A stretch of DNA of 51,462 nt from contig JAFECR010000003.1 in the NCBI GenBank assembly GCA_018242045.1, positions 39,761-91,222 of the forward strand, in the 5' to 3' direction. The notes beneath the pieces were generated by a model, which made no database searches, was not told the DNA's origin, and saw only the letters and a list, made by a program, of their open reading frames with translations. The position numbers and the translations under genes are program-made. Source of the DNA: Pseudomonadota bacterium (GTDB taxonomy: Bacteria; Pseudomonadota; Gammaproteobacteria; Berkiellales; Berkiellaceae). This document shows, in pieces, positions 37,101 to 45,402 of the stretch; positions within the stretch are counted from its first letter, which is position 1, and each line of letters begins with the position of its first letter.

Positions 37101-39984
37101 TTAATTCTGCAAAAGTGGGTGCAGGCGGCTTTTGGTTTTTAATAAAATGTTCCTGACAATTTGCAAATTGACATAAAAATTCAAATATTTCAGTAGGTTC
37201 CTGAGACTTATCTTGATATAATGCGCGAACAATCTCAATGAGCTCATCAACATGGTTAAGCCTGAACTCTTCTTTGCCTTTTTCATGATATAAACAAAAA
37301 CTTGAAATCGTAAGTAAAAAGGTTTTAATCTCATCGGCATACTTCCCTTTTATATTTTCAATCTTCAAAGCAAGCGTATTAAATGTTTTATAATCTGGAA
37401 CAATTTTAGCTAAACCATAATGTTGATAAAAAGCTTCTTTACAAAGTGGAAAATTGTAAGATTGAAGATTTTTCCCGTCTTGGATGAAACTTCTCCATGT
37501 TGATTTTTGGCGTTGACCAATGAGATTGGGCTTTATGATGGTATCACTTAACAGCTTTTCTTTAAGAATACCCATACTTGGCAAAACAACTTTGTATTGG
37601 TAATTGACAACAGCATGATAAGCGCAACCATAATCTAAACTTAAATCATTTAAAACATCAAGCTGAGTTTCAAGCAAATTATGTTTCTTTGCATTTTTTA
37701 GAATAACTAATACTCTATCTAAACCAACCAACATATTGCTACAACCATTAACCAGATGAGATAAATTTTCTACTGGTAGTGCTAAAGGTTTATTTGGATC
37801 AGGTGATAATGCTTTGAATTCCTTCAAAAAATGCATGAAGCCATTATAGAGTTCATATAAATCAGCATCAGCATCATACTTAGCATGCTCATTACAAAAA
37901 GTCATAAACCAAACAAGTTCGGAGCCTTCTAATTTGCCAATCTGTGTTAAAGCTTCAAATTGTTGATATTGAAAAATTCTATCTCCTAAATTAGAAGTTT
38001 TCTTATAAATATATTGGCTAGTATCTTGTTGCAAAATTACTTGATCTAGAAATTTATCAAACAATTTTTGCTTATCACCATTTAATGTTTTATCACATTG
38101 ATCTTTAATAGCTTGTAACTTATCGGTGAAATCTAGAATGGCATCTGCGCCATGTGAGACAGCAATTTCAGCTAAATCTTTGCTGTATAATTTTTCTAAA
38201 AGATGCTTTGTAACTTTGCTATTTAACCAGTTTCTATAATCAAGTGCATTCCTTTTAATGGAAGTGATGTACATCATCGTCACTAATGTTTCTACAGGAT
38301 CTTGCTTTTTGGCACTAAATTCTGGCTTAGTACTGTTATAGTCGTCAATCGCCTCTTTTGGTAAGGGCTTAAAATGTTGTTTTACAATAGCTTGATCAAC
38401 AATACTCATGTTCTGACGTCTTTCTAAAGTAAAGTGTGAATTATCGACCTGCACTTTTTTTCTACTAGCGATGCTTTTTTTCTCTTTAATTGCTAAAGGA
38501 GAAATCTTATTTTCTTTTGTAATATCATAGTATATTCTTTTGCTTTGAAGAACATTACCTTTTTCATCTGTTACATTACCAATATGAAATCCGAATGGTA
38601 AATTGTTTTCAACAAAGCCAAAACAGAATGGGCGAGGATCTCTTACAATTATCTTGCAAGCTTCTTTTGATATAGCTTTAAACTTATTACTCGGAATATA
38701 AGCTGGATCTACTTTTACATCACCCATTAATCCATGCCATATTGCTCTAAGTTCAGGCTTACTTGACTCTGTATAATTAAGATGAAGCGAGATAATATAT
38801 TTTATGAAGTCATCTTCATTATGAATATAATCTTCTTTCTTACCTGGACTTGTATCTTGCTCTTGTTCCTGTTCTTGCTCTTGCTCTTGTTCCTGTTCTT
38901 GTTCTTGCTCTTCTTCCATTTCTTGTTCCATGGAAGCACCTTGCAAGGCCGCACTTAAATCGGTATTACGCTTACAAGCCCTAATATCGGATTTTTTTTG
39001 GGCAAGTTTTATAGCAGGTTCATGTGCAAAAATATTCTCAATCGCTGTTTCACCGGCATGAAGTACTTCATAATTAATTCTTCTTCGATTAAGCGCAATA
39101 TTAAAATTAAGCTCATTAACTTTGTCTTTAATTTCTGGCATTTTACTAAATAAAAAACTCATAGCACTAGGAAAGTCTATTGCCACAGCAAAGTGAGTTG
39201 GGCTTTGGGATAATTTAAGTAATTTATCAATAAATTTAATACATTCTTCTTCATCAAATTCAGTCTTCAACTTTGGTAAGTCAAATTTAATATGTTCAAT
39301 TTTATATTCAGGATGTTTAGCAAAGCTTTCTGCTAAATCATACGCATATTTAAAAAAACCATTAGTGGTATATGGATGGCTTATAAACAAGGTTTTACAA
39401 GGGAAATCTTTGCCCTCGCTAATATGTTTAATCAGGGGTTGTAAAATATCTCCAACGCCAAACGCTAATCTTTCCTGAGGCTTATCAAATTTAATATTAA
39501 AATGTTGCCCTTGCTTTTTAAAATGTCCCTTTGCCATAAAATCTAAACTAGCGGTTATTATTTCCTTAGGGAATATTACTGCACTATTGAGTTGTTGCGG
39601 CAATAAATTAATATCTAACTTATCAATCGCATCCTTTATTTCTGATTCATAGTATTTTCCGTAGACTTGCATAAAAAATTGCTTTCGTTCGGTTTCATCA
39701 TTAAATTTATAACTTCCAGGTTTTACATCATACTTTTCTTCTAATTCTTTAATCGCTTCTTGTATAATAATCGGACTAACATATTCGTTGTAAGCTTTAA
39801 TTTCTTCTGGAGATTTTTTTTCAATCTGATTCCTTTTATCATAATTTAAAACATAATCTAAAAATGTGTTTTTATTGGGTAGAATTATGGCATTGCGCTC
39901 TTTTGCGCTCATGTTAAGGCCAGCTTTTTTAAAATCAGCTTTTACCTGAGCAATAAAATCGGCACTTGCACCTGAGGTCGCCAT
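31111..39984 (-). CDS. Giant protein with SecA-like helicase core (putative effector)
   Basis: A 2957-residue soluble protein. Residues about 1690-2330 carry the SecA motor pattern in order: Walker A ATGQGKSLTA (about 1719), Walker B ILDEVD (about 1822), WGMTGTIGS (about 2029), TTPAMGRGTDF (SecA: MAGRGTDI) and the arginine-finger motif RQIVGRMGRQGSPG (about 2315). It is not the housekeeping SecA: it is over three times longer, lacks the C-terminal zinc motif, and is embedded between about 1690 residues of helical sequence and 600 of coiled coil. Residues about 350-378 are a Glu-Gln dipeptide run encoded by a 6-base tandem repeat. There is no signal peptide. The C-terminus is charged and basic (KENKKRNEPT). 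Inference: a host-targeted ATPase; what it moves or unwinds is unknown. Confidence 0.8.
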   Translation of the reverse strand: MATSGASADFIAQVKADFKKAGLNMSAKERNAIILPNKNTFLDYVLNYDKRNQIEKKSPEEIKAYNEYVSPIIIQEAIKELEEKYDVKPGSYKFNDETERKQFFMQVYGKYYESEIKDAIDKLDINLLPQQLNSAVIFPKEIITASLDFMAKGHFKKQGQHFNIKFDKPQERLAFGVGDILQPLIKHISEGKDFPCKTLFISHPYTTNGFFKYAYDLAESFAKHPEYKIEHIKFDLPKLKTEFDEEECIKFIDKLLKLSQSPTHFAVAIDFPSAMSFLFSKMPEIKDKVNELNFNIALNRRRINYEVLHAGETAIENIFAHEPAIKLAQKKSDIRACKRNTDLSAALQGASMEQEMEEEQEQEQEQEQEQEQEQEQDTSPGKKEDYIHNEDDFIKYIISLHLNYTESSKPELRAIWHGLMGDVKVDPAYIPSNKFKAISKEACKIIVRDPRPFCFGFVENNLPFGFHIGNVTDEKGNVLQSKRIYYDITKENKISPLAIKEKKSIASRKKVQVDNSHFTLERRQNMSIVDQAIVKQHFKPLPKEAIDDYNSTKPEFSAKKQDPVETLVTMMYITSIKRNALDYRNWLNSKVTKHLLEKLYSKDLAEIAVSHGADAILDFTDKLQAIKDQCDKTLNGDKQKLFDKFLDQVILQQDTSQYIYKKTSNLGDRIFQYQQFEALTQIGKLEGSELVWFMTFCNEHAKYDADADLYELYNGFMHFLKEFKALSPDPNKPLALPVENLSHLVNGCSNMLVGLDRVLVILKNAKKHNLLETQLDVLNDLSLDYGCAYHAVVNYQYKVVLPSMGILKEKLLSDTIIKPNLIGQRQKSTWRSFIQDGKNLQSYNFPLCKEAFYQHYGLAKIVPDYKTFNTLALKIENIKGKYADEIKTFLLTISSFCLYHEKGKEEFRLNHVDELIEIVRALYQDKSQEPTEIFEFLCQFANCQEHFIKNQKPPAPTFAELTVYIKTMAQLQKEFVKLDNTKNSLNKAFNALILYKENQDIFNPIVKLSQRTDNKKISDENLAYILYVCEENNKASFDKGDDDENINNFKTLHGNLLHAVTLIDNPKKQDLVDFLEEIKENYCGDNASYASIQALLKVIAKSNVSHAQFATLDELRDLFKKAITTPLTDPITTAAWIKQQPGFSTLEFNFEDLEKKTASPQSFEETFKAAKIGFTEALKSIIPTVSNDIKDLDFASFLDYLKTKGVEKNPIVFNLLVTKLTQFVHGANDNAIALIKSNHIGELSKNKETNNQLKDRIVAVYFKNYPSLLKQPKDLEGIKELAKTAFTQHPQLQAFLTEVQAMKDMTKSQFNALLEILEQTELKDIPFDDLKKLLSEFNQHAKAEGSFPQQIFQRLMNFSPKQALTTQWDEITTILFKDILSDPDITPKPLLDLTLNLAAQKPSQLKQDDLQKVIKLSRKERQRPVYEATVSLLTNLVTNQRKIGIDRIDIEKTSQLMTGLLRKNINVNDLVGLINKIAKPNNLNKAWLTLNALSKIKKDKLPSMLIILNRALESNKGSPLINIRKLINKLNGLSVKALKTLAMADLDAPFPNVKVLNQGNLSDINHFIKELESSFFNKKNSKENIAKIFNDDRVIPVINNSNTLAYALPVAFTGDEKERLLADYAYIHAIGLDKPIRNGKAIINLSKQEINEFKEALVKQIRDPSLSKEARHLATLQLIALSREVYNRAKGVLPYSTQILSLLVALKNPKMNINEIATGQGKSLTAALYATVTWAQQQPTIVCTSNLTLATEGLEENQAYYNYMGIKTNIIKANSKVTEFEKEGINYSDVSNMSLFLAKSDIEGKRDLQLALNLEKPALILDEVDFTVLDEITDFRYAMSLGGAGDVNLDEWLYYKINEFVDSTEFIGQEITRESDVEKAIQFLEKQLAADRAQQNLKQPFLNHIEQMLASFKTPGSEEKKRLDTWIDSAQNAKIIFEQGKDTAWKLGQEIHKDGQKYSVFRIISHHRVASGAKWSKGVHQFIHARFNQHLPKDTPPCRIEAEKAHVAALSSKNFIDYFVKRGGCVWGMTGTIGSVKERAELKQVHKFHLHQIEPHQQRQAQMLKPIFANGESGHLEAILGQIKKYAIDKRQMPVLWTKEDAVQVIQFQDKFIKKLNRQARQIKDPPRVQFYDGSAYQLYVYDKKLKSYQKQEIAFDSTIAAEKHFKTEGGVQNTISITTPAMGRGTDFKPRILGKYERVIFRSDNSREPSRLDDNALVCNVSNGNLIVYYKSGGEIKKKSLKLSAVNEIMQLMTAKPLKKDELQRIIKNEDLIEKLIKAYDLPKPEDKPHPDGLLVICDYPEPSEREERQIVGRMGRQGSPGLYINVIDRTKLISKLEEVGIKAPMRVRYFKPDKLNVELPRYKFAKNKSLAAARQEKQAFGDVRGYFYQKMLNMLDFADINKKPNLLLELLKDNKDFDIKTFPEKYAALVLGCWNRFMTNLDKEFVDLRDKHPNDLNTLFTKLGEFALKEWNDKVFGAVLKAYPISDIKENDVNKIEKQQKMATILLDYTLFADTDDTAYQKLKAQETGIGPIFQQEFKAISFNEVVRNIVKQRAIEDLKQLSVARKQIAVPFINYDKYFWLKHKTALDSPKTLYRILAQEMVIEFDKINKAIAQDHTLGFFGIEPYRLLNVTNEKAARAEIETDPERCFKKLFSEYDMLLSRINQENEAYGSYWFDPGKILEGFDSKVTNPVQTTIDKLKKATSYSLQAEDTLFSKVKKIAVDQLAHFESANPRSKRDIIGNLYKEIDAVSKQASLDQLLSQLNQVRVALLQKDLNPKLKNKLFYKSTKSTLHDVLDSIQANIFEIIKTDKSKLTTILNQEQEDVSLILDHIKQKYADNFEIINCCTLIPGLRQDSAYISQLENLADLLEQDIQLNKQLLNKVDHLKKIKNALVPVKEVSFAEKAQEIGDVYSNISKTFLSHFPVNKDKTATSTKIPHKNEPDVKENKKRNEPT
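38855..38916. repeat. Six-base tandem repeat coding for a Glu-Gln run
   Basis: About ten units of the form CTTGTT/CTTGCT/CCTGTT lie in tandem on the plus strand. On the coding (minus) strand they give alternating Glu and Gln codons. The unit length is a multiple of three, so slippage would change the length of the run without breaking the frame. Confidence 0.8.
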
Positions 39985-40072
39985 GTCTTTGTCTCTTTAT
40001 TAATTGAATTTGATTGATTAGACAAGGCAAAAATAGCAGTGGTTCACATAAATGAGAATGGTATTTAGGGTA

Positions 40073-40100
40073 ATTACACTGTCTCAATGTTATGTGTCAA
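40073..40100 (-). promoter_or_regulatory. Promoter of the giant SecA-core gene
   Basis: On the minus strand TTGACA (40100-40095) and TGTAAT (40078-40073) are separated by 16 bases, a good sigma-70 pair. Transcription would start near 40066, giving a leader of about 80 bases. This makes the giant gene independent of the ankyrin-like gene upstream. The rest of the 247-base spacer (39985-40231) shows nothing else I can name. Confidence 0.6.
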
Positions 40101-40231
40101 CAAGTTCAATTGAGTAAAGTTTTTAAATCATGTGCTTGGCTTATTAGCTAAAAGATTCTTTTCATATCAGCAATCAACATTATAAATCGTCATAACGTTA
40201 AAAATTTTAAGACCAGCAACTTATTATTAAG

Positions 40232-42313
40232 TTAACTTTTTAAAGTCTTTTTCTTTGTTTCTTTTTCTTTATGTTCTGCTTTTGGAATACTAGCTTCAGA
40301 TAAATCCATTAACAAAGATTCTGATTTATTTGATAGTTTATTAGCATCATCATAAACACCAGCACCACTTTGAATCGTTTTAATTTCTTTATGTGCATTG
40401 TCTAGAATAGCTTTAACTTCGCCAGCAAATTTAACATTTTCCGATGTAATGGTTGGGTCTTGTTCTAAAACATCTAAAACTGTTTTTAATGCCTTTTTTT
40501 CAATCTCAGCTTTCTTTTGGTTAATTGTATTTCTTTGCGCTTCTTCTCCTGGCAAATCTTTATTTGTTTTTATATTTTGATCGGTTGAATCAAAGGTTTT
40601 TAATATGTTTTTAATGTTTTGAATATTGTCTGAGACAAACCTTGTTTTAATAGTGGCAGGTTTTTGATCTGAGATGCTCTTACTGCCCTTAAAAGGTGAC
40701 TTAGGAGTTTTACCTAATGCCTTTTCAACGACATTATCTATGTCATTATCATTATCATTTTCTGTTTTTGTTTCGTTATGAAAATCGTCTGCTTCATTAG
40801 CATCATTTGTTTGTTCTGGTTTAGTGATTGCTTGTTCTTCGTCCTTTTTCTTAATTTCGCTCTCTTTCTTAATAAGTTCAGCGGATAAATTTTCATGGCC
40901 CAAAAGCTTAGCAATCTCACTTGGTTTTCGAAGAGGTGGTACTCTCCAGTTATTCATAAAATTACCACTAAATAATCCTGCAAAAGCATCCGCTATTTTT
41001 GTTCCTAAAGTTCTATTATAATCATTCGTTTTAACATTGGGATCTGCTCCAAACTGAATATAATTGATGCTAATATCTTTCCCTTCTTGTACGGCTTTCA
41101 AGAAATATTTATTTATATCTACATTATTTCTATATTTCATTGCTTCCACTTTAGCGTGATTTCCATCCTTAATAAATTTTGATAACCTCTCACCCATATA
41201 TACATCGTAATATGGAGAAGTCTTTATATTGGCAATCATTGCATCAGCTAATTTTTCATATTTATCTAATTCCTTGTGACCATCAAAATCACTAAAAATT
41301 TCAGCATTGGTTGGCTTCTTATCCTCTTTGTAATAAACAAACGCTTTCAACACTTTACCGTAATCTTCTATATCATTTGAATTACTACTTTGTAGTGGAG
41401 AATCATCAGGCATTGCACTTTTTTTCCATTCTTCTAACACTTCCATTCTTTCATTAATATCATATCCTCTTGCTCTGCATAAAACACTATAACCTTTAAC
41501 TTTATCAAATAAATTATTTATTGAAAAAAGATTTTCTAAATTTTGCTTAGCCTTATCCTTGCCATAAAAGATGGCATAATAATCTGTTTTAGCATTATCA
41601 TCAAAAATCTTTGACAATTGTTCCTTTAAGTAGTCCTTTACATCATTCTCTTTTACATCCTCCTTATTAGGGTTATTTGTATACCTTTCTATAGCAGCCT
41701 TTAGCATTGAATTTATCGCTTGAACGTAATTTTGCGCAGATACTTCCATGAACTTATTTTCAACATCTTTGTATAGGTCTCTACCTTTAAAATTAGTGTA
41801 ACTCGAATTTAATTGTTGCAAAGCTTTATCTGCCTTTAGGCTTTGTTCTGCATTAAAATCTCGACGTAACCTAAATCCGATCTGTTGAAGCATTTTAAAA
41901 CGATATCCCTCCAGTATTTTCTTTTGCATTTCTTCACTTTTTATTGGGTCTAAGCCTGACTCTTCCTGATCCTCCCAATACAGATACCATTCTGGATCAT
42001 CTGTTAAATCCTTATCAAATTCCTGAAATAACTTTTCAACCTTAGTCACAAATGTACCAGTGATTTGGTCAAAGCCACAGCTACTTATAAGGTCATCTAT
42101 AAGCGCTTGATGTTTTTTCTGAATATTCATATCATCAAGCACTTCTTTATATTTTTTATTATCTCTATGCCTTAGTGCTTCATTGAAATACCTTCTGAGA
42201 TCCCCTTCCCCCAAAGAAGAAATAGCTGTTGGTGTTTTTAATTCTAAAAGCGCATCACGAACCGCCTTAAAATGATCCATAGCTGTTTTTCCAGTACTGC
42301 CTTCTTTTGACAT
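40232..42313 (-). CDS. Ankyrin-like/coiled-coil protein, WxxYW family member A (putative effector)
   Basis: A 693-residue soluble protein. An N-terminal module has EWYLYW (108-113) and EGYRFKML about 30 residues later. The middle is helical. A degenerate ankyrin-like unit (INYIQFGADPNVKTND, about 415-432) follows, then the signature IADAFAGLFSGNFM and PSEIAKLLG (about 438-475). A polar linker rich in Asn/Asp/Glu leads to a C-terminal helical domain (FVSDNIQN to DANKLSNKSESLL) and a Lys/Glu-rich end (KEKETKKKTLKS). All of these parts recur in the 849-residue protein at 47629-50178, so the two are paralogues. GAGAGG lies 5 bases before the ATG. The charged C-terminus fits, but does not prove, a Dot/Icm-type secretion signal. 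Confidence 0.75.
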   Translation of the reverse strand: MSKEGSTGKTAMDHFKAVRDALLELKTPTAISSLGEGDLRRYFNEALRHRDNKKYKEVLDDMNIQKKHQALIDDLISSCGFDQITGTFVTKVEKLFQEFDKDLTDDPEWYLYWEDQEESGLDPIKSEEMQKKILEGYRFKMLQQIGFRLRRDFNAEQSLKADKALQQLNSSYTNFKGRDLYKDVENKFMEVSAQNYVQAINSMLKAAIERYTNNPNKEDVKENDVKDYLKEQLSKIFDDNAKTDYYAIFYGKDKAKQNLENLFSINNLFDKVKGYSVLCRARGYDINERMEVLEEWKKSAMPDDSPLQSSNSNDIEDYGKVLKAFVYYKEDKKPTNAEIFSDFDGHKELDKYEKLADAMIANIKTSPYYDVYMGERLSKFIKDGNHAKVEAMKYRNNVDINKYFLKAVQEGKDISINYIQFGADPNVKTNDYNRTLGTKIADAFAGLFSGNFMNNWRVPPLRKPSEIAKLLGHENLSAELIKKESEIKKKDEEQAITKPEQTNDANEADDFHNETKTENDNDNDIDNVVEKALGKTPKSPFKGSKSISDQKPATIKTRFVSDNIQNIKNILKTFDSTDQNIKTNKDLPGEEAQRNTINQKKAEIEKKALKTVLDVLEQDPTITSENVKFAGEVKAILDNAHKEIKTIQSGAGVYDDANKLSNKSESLLMDLSEASIPKAEHKEKETKKKTLKS

Positions 42314-42591
42314 AATGACCTCTCACGTACTTACACTTATATGGTGCTATTGCAAATATGTATAATTTACAATTTACACCTAAAAAAAATTAATTCATAG
42401 TATTAAGCTAAATGCAGAATTACACTTAATTTAATGTTTCGATAAATTTCGAGCGGTTTTTGCAGACTGAAAATTTATATTGTAGAAATTAGCCCAGGAT
42501 TGCAGCTAGTAATGCTTAATAAGTATGTAATGAAGTCCCATTATTGCAAGTGACGTAATTTCAGGGCCAATTGCAAAATCGAACCAGTATA

Positions 42592-44619
42592 TTATATTTT
42601 TGCTGCCAGCTCTGTGCCTTGGCGAATAGCGCGTGTAGCATCTAATTCAAGCGCCACATCTGCGCCACCAATCATAATAACGGGAGTTTGAAGTGTTTGT
42701 ATGGAAGGCAATAGTTCTTGATTGGGCAATTGACCTGCACACAACACAATATGCTCAACATTAAGCACTTGCTTTTGACCATCTTTAAGAAGATGTAATC
42801 CTAATTCATCAATTTTCTGATAAACCACGCCACAGATCATCTTTATCTTTTTTCGCTTTAATTCAGCACGATGGATCCAGCCTGTGGTTTTCCCTAAGTT
42901 TTTACCCATTTTTGTTTCTTTTCGCTGCAGCAAGTAAATTTCCCTTAAACTAGCAACATCTAAGGGCATAATACCAGCAACGCCACCTCGTGCTTCATTA
43001 AGCGGATCAATACCCCAATATTGCAGAAAATCTTGAATATTTTGATTTGGGTGAATGTCGGGATGATGAGATAATAAATCGGCAATATCAAACCCAATCC
43101 CACCTGCTCCAATTATCGCCACACTTTTACCAACGCTTTTTTTTCCTGAAATCACATCAATATAACTCATCACTTTAGGATTATGAATGCCTTCAATTTC
43201 AGGCACACGTGGTATAATACCGGTAGCCAACACGATGCAATCATATTGTTGTTGTGCAAGATGCGAAGCAGTTACTTTTGTATTTAATAATACTTTTACG
43301 CCATAAGTTTGAAGTTGATAGTTAAAATACCGCAAGGTTTCATTAAATTCTTCCTTACCTGGTATTTTTTTAGCTAAATTAAATTGGCCGCCGATTTCAC
43401 TTTGCTGTTCGAAAAGAACAACCTCATGAGCACGTTGAGCTGCTGTTAAAGCAAACGCAAGCCCAGCTGGGCCTGCTCCTATCACCGCAATTTTCTTTTT
43501 TCGTTCTGCTGGCTTAATGATTAATTCTGTCTCATAACAAGCCTGCGGGTTTACTAAACAAGTTGCTCGTTTTTTTTGAAACACATAATCTAAGCATGCT
43601 TGGTTACAAGCAATACAGGTATTAATGGCTTGGGTTTGATTATTCGCCATTTTTTTCACAAACTCAGGATCAGCCAAAAACGGCCGTGCCATAGAAATTA
43701 AGTCTGCTCTATTTTCTCTCAGAACTTCCTCTGCCACCCTCGGATCATTAATTCTATTGGTGGCGATTAAAGGAATGTTGACCTGTCCACGCAATTTCTG
43801 CGTTACCCAGGTAAAAGCTGCTCGGGGCACTTTAGCTGCAATCGTTGGGATCCGTACTTCATGCCAGCCAATGCCAGTATTGATAATGGTTGCACCCGCT
43901 GATTCAACTGCTTTGGCCAATTGTACAATTTCCTGCCATTGGCTACCCTCAGGTATAAGATCAAGCATGGATAAACGATAGATAATGATAAATTGTGGCC
44001 CGACGCACGCTCTAGTTCGTTTTACAATTTCAACAGCAAAACGCATGCGATGTTCAAAACTTCCTCCCCAACTATCATTTCGCTTGTTGGTTTTGGTTAC
44101 TAAAAATTCATTAATCAAATAGCCTTCTGAACCCATTATTTCAACGCCATCATAGCCAGCCTCTTGCGCAAGGCAGGCAGACTTTACAAAATCTTCAATT
44201 GTGCTTTCAACACCATTTGCGGTTAAAGACCAAGGCGCAAAAGGGCTAATTGGCGATTTTATTCTGGATGGCGCCACAACAAAAGGATGATAACCATAAC
44301 GCCCCGAATGCAAAATTTGCATCACAATTTTGCCATTCGCTTGATGAACGGCTTGAGTAATTAATCGATGCTTTGCCACCTTTTTGGCAGTCATTCTTGC
44401 CGCAAAAGGTGAAACCCAACCCGCAATATTTGGCGCAATACCGCCGGTCACAATTAACCCAACACCGCCTTGGGCGCGTCTTGCATAAAAAGCTGCCATT
44501 TTTTCAAACCCATTGGCAGTTTCTTCTAAACCCGTATGCATGGAACCCATGACAATCCGGTTTTTCAAAGTGAGCATGGGAAGGGGTAAAGGTGAGAGTA
44601 AATGAGGAAAATTTGTCAT
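42592..44619 (-). CDS. fadH: 2,4-dienoyl-CoA reductase (NADPH), FadH type
   Basis: Reduces 2,4-dienoyl-CoA during beta-oxidation of unsaturated fatty acids, using FMN, a 4Fe-4S cluster and FAD. Seen: an N-terminal old-yellow-enzyme TIM barrel with EIMGSEGYLINEF (catalytic Tyr) and IGWHEVRIPT (catalytic His), the cluster ligands in CIACNQACLDY and CLVNPQAC, then two Rossmann segments (VIGAGPAGLAFA; IIGAGGIGFD) binding FAD and NADPH. It follows E. coli FadH end to end; 675 residues against 672. An in-frame ATG at 44649 exists, but ATG 44619 has AGAGGA 5 bases upstream and matches the family start. It is downstream of the peroxiredoxin gene, separated by a strong hairpin. It indicates use of unsaturated, perhaps host-derived, fatty acids. 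Confidence 0.94.
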   Translation of the reverse strand: MTNFPHLLSPLPLPMLTLKNRIVMGSMHTGLEETANGFEKMAAFYARRAQGGVGLIVTGGIAPNIAGWVSPFAARMTAKKVAKHRLITQAVHQANGKIVMQILHSGRYGYHPFVVAPSRIKSPISPFAPWSLTANGVESTIEDFVKSACLAQEAGYDGVEIMGSEGYLINEFLVTKTNKRNDSWGGSFEHRMRFAVEIVKRTRACVGPQFIIIYRLSMLDLIPEGSQWQEIVQLAKAVESAGATIINTGIGWHEVRIPTIAAKVPRAAFTWVTQKLRGQVNIPLIATNRINDPRVAEEVLRENRADLISMARPFLADPEFVKKMANNQTQAINTCIACNQACLDYVFQKKRATCLVNPQACYETELIIKPAERKKKIAVIGAGPAGLAFALTAAQRAHEVVLFEQQSEIGGQFNLAKKIPGKEEFNETLRYFNYQLQTYGVKVLLNTKVTASHLAQQQYDCIVLATGIIPRVPEIEGIHNPKVMSYIDVISGKKSVGKSVAIIGAGGIGFDIADLLSHHPDIHPNQNIQDFLQYWGIDPLNEARGGVAGIMPLDVASLREIYLLQRKETKMGKNLGKTTGWIHRAELKRKKIKMICGVVYQKIDELGLHLLKDGQKQVLNVEHIVLCAGQLPNQELLPSIQTLQTPVIMIGGADVALELDATRAIRQGTELAAKI

Positions 44620-44655
44620 CAACGTCCTCTGTCGATGCATTTGTCGCAACTATGA

Positions 44656-44677
44656 GCAAGGCCTTTTAAGGCCTTGC
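44656..44677 (-). terminator. Perfect hairpin after the peroxiredoxin gene
   Basis: GCAAGGCCTT and AAGGCCTTGC form a perfect 10-bp stem with a 2-base TT centre, 18 bases beyond the stop of the peroxiredoxin gene and before fadH. There is no T-run, so it may act as a pause, an mRNA 3' stabiliser or a factor-dependent terminator between two same-strand genes. Confidence 0.5.
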
Positions 44678-44694
44678 GGTATTATGGAAGACGA

Positions 44695-45294
44695 TTACAA
44701 CACATCTTCATGATTAGCAAGATAAGAAGCCACGCCTGCGCTAGTTGCCTTCATGGCAATATCACCTTTTTTCCAACCGGCTGGGCAAACTTCACCATGT
44801 GCCTCATGGTATTGAACTGCATCAAAAAGACGCAATAACTCATCGATATTACGGCCTATTGGTAAGTCATTCACGATTTGTGAACGCACAAGACCATTTT
44901 TATCTATAATGAAACATGCTCTAAACGCAACGCCAGCTTCAGGATGTTCGACCCCATAAGCTTGACAAATACGATGGTTCACATCGGCAGCCATAGTATA
45001 AGACACTGCCTCAATCCCGCCTTCTTTAATTGAAGTGTTACGCCATGCATTATGGGTAAATTGCGAGTCTATAGAAACAGCTATCACTTCCACACCACGT
45101 TCTTTAAATTGATGCATGCGTTTATTTAAGGCAATCAATTCAGAGGGGCAAACAAAAGTGAAATCTAATGGATAAAAGAAAATCAAAGCATACTTGCCTT
45201 TAATCGTTTCTGATAATTTAAATTGTGCTGTAATTTCACCATTACCTAATACAGCAGCACATGTAAAATCTGGGGCTTTGCGACCAACCAACAT
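44695..45294 (-). CDS. Typical 2-Cys peroxiredoxin (AhpC/TSA family)
   Basis: Reduces hydrogen peroxide and organic peroxides in the cytoplasm. The peroxidatic Cys is in DFTFVCPSE and the resolving Cys in GEVCPAGW near the C-terminus, so it is a typical 2-Cys enzyme. The open frame begins at 45345, but at ATG 45294 a perfect GAGGAG lies 6 bases upstream and the protein then begins MLVGRKAPDF, the family start. That gives 199 residues. No AhpF-type reductase is adjacent. It lies next to the CGFS glutaredoxin gene on the same strand, with sodB beyond, forming a peroxide and superoxide defence block. A hairpin-bearing spacer of about 108 bases separates it from the glutaredoxin. Confidence 0.93.
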   Translation of the reverse strand: MLVGRKAPDFTCAAVLGNGEITAQFKLSETIKGKYALIFFYPLDFTFVCPSELIALNKRMHQFKERGVEVIAVSIDSQFTHNAWRNTSIKEGGIEAVSYTMAADVNHRICQAYGVEHPEAGVAFRACFIIDKNGLVRSQIVNDLPIGRNIDELLRLFDAVQYHEAHGEVCPAGWKKGDIAMKATSAGVASYLANHEDVL

Positions 45295-45363
45295 ATCATA
45301 CTCCTCATCATTCAAAATAAACCCATTCATGCTAGCATGGTTCATTTAGCTTCGCTAGCAAGG

Positions 45364-45390
45364 CGGTCTGGCTATCACAACCGCCCTTCA
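45364..45390 (-). terminator. Hairpin between glutaredoxin and peroxiredoxin genes
   Basis: GGCGGT (about 45363-45368) pairs with ACCGCC (about 45381-45386), with AAGG extension on one side; a small TAGC/GCTA hairpin follows. It could attenuate read-through from the glutaredoxin gene into the peroxiredoxin gene. No T-run is seen. Confidence 0.35.
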
Positions 45391-45402
45391 TTTAAAGAGA
45401 AA

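Noticed and set aside
31111..39984. Housekeeping SecA
   Set aside because: The motor motifs fit, but length, flanking regions and absence of the SecA C-terminal zinc motif exclude the translocase itself.
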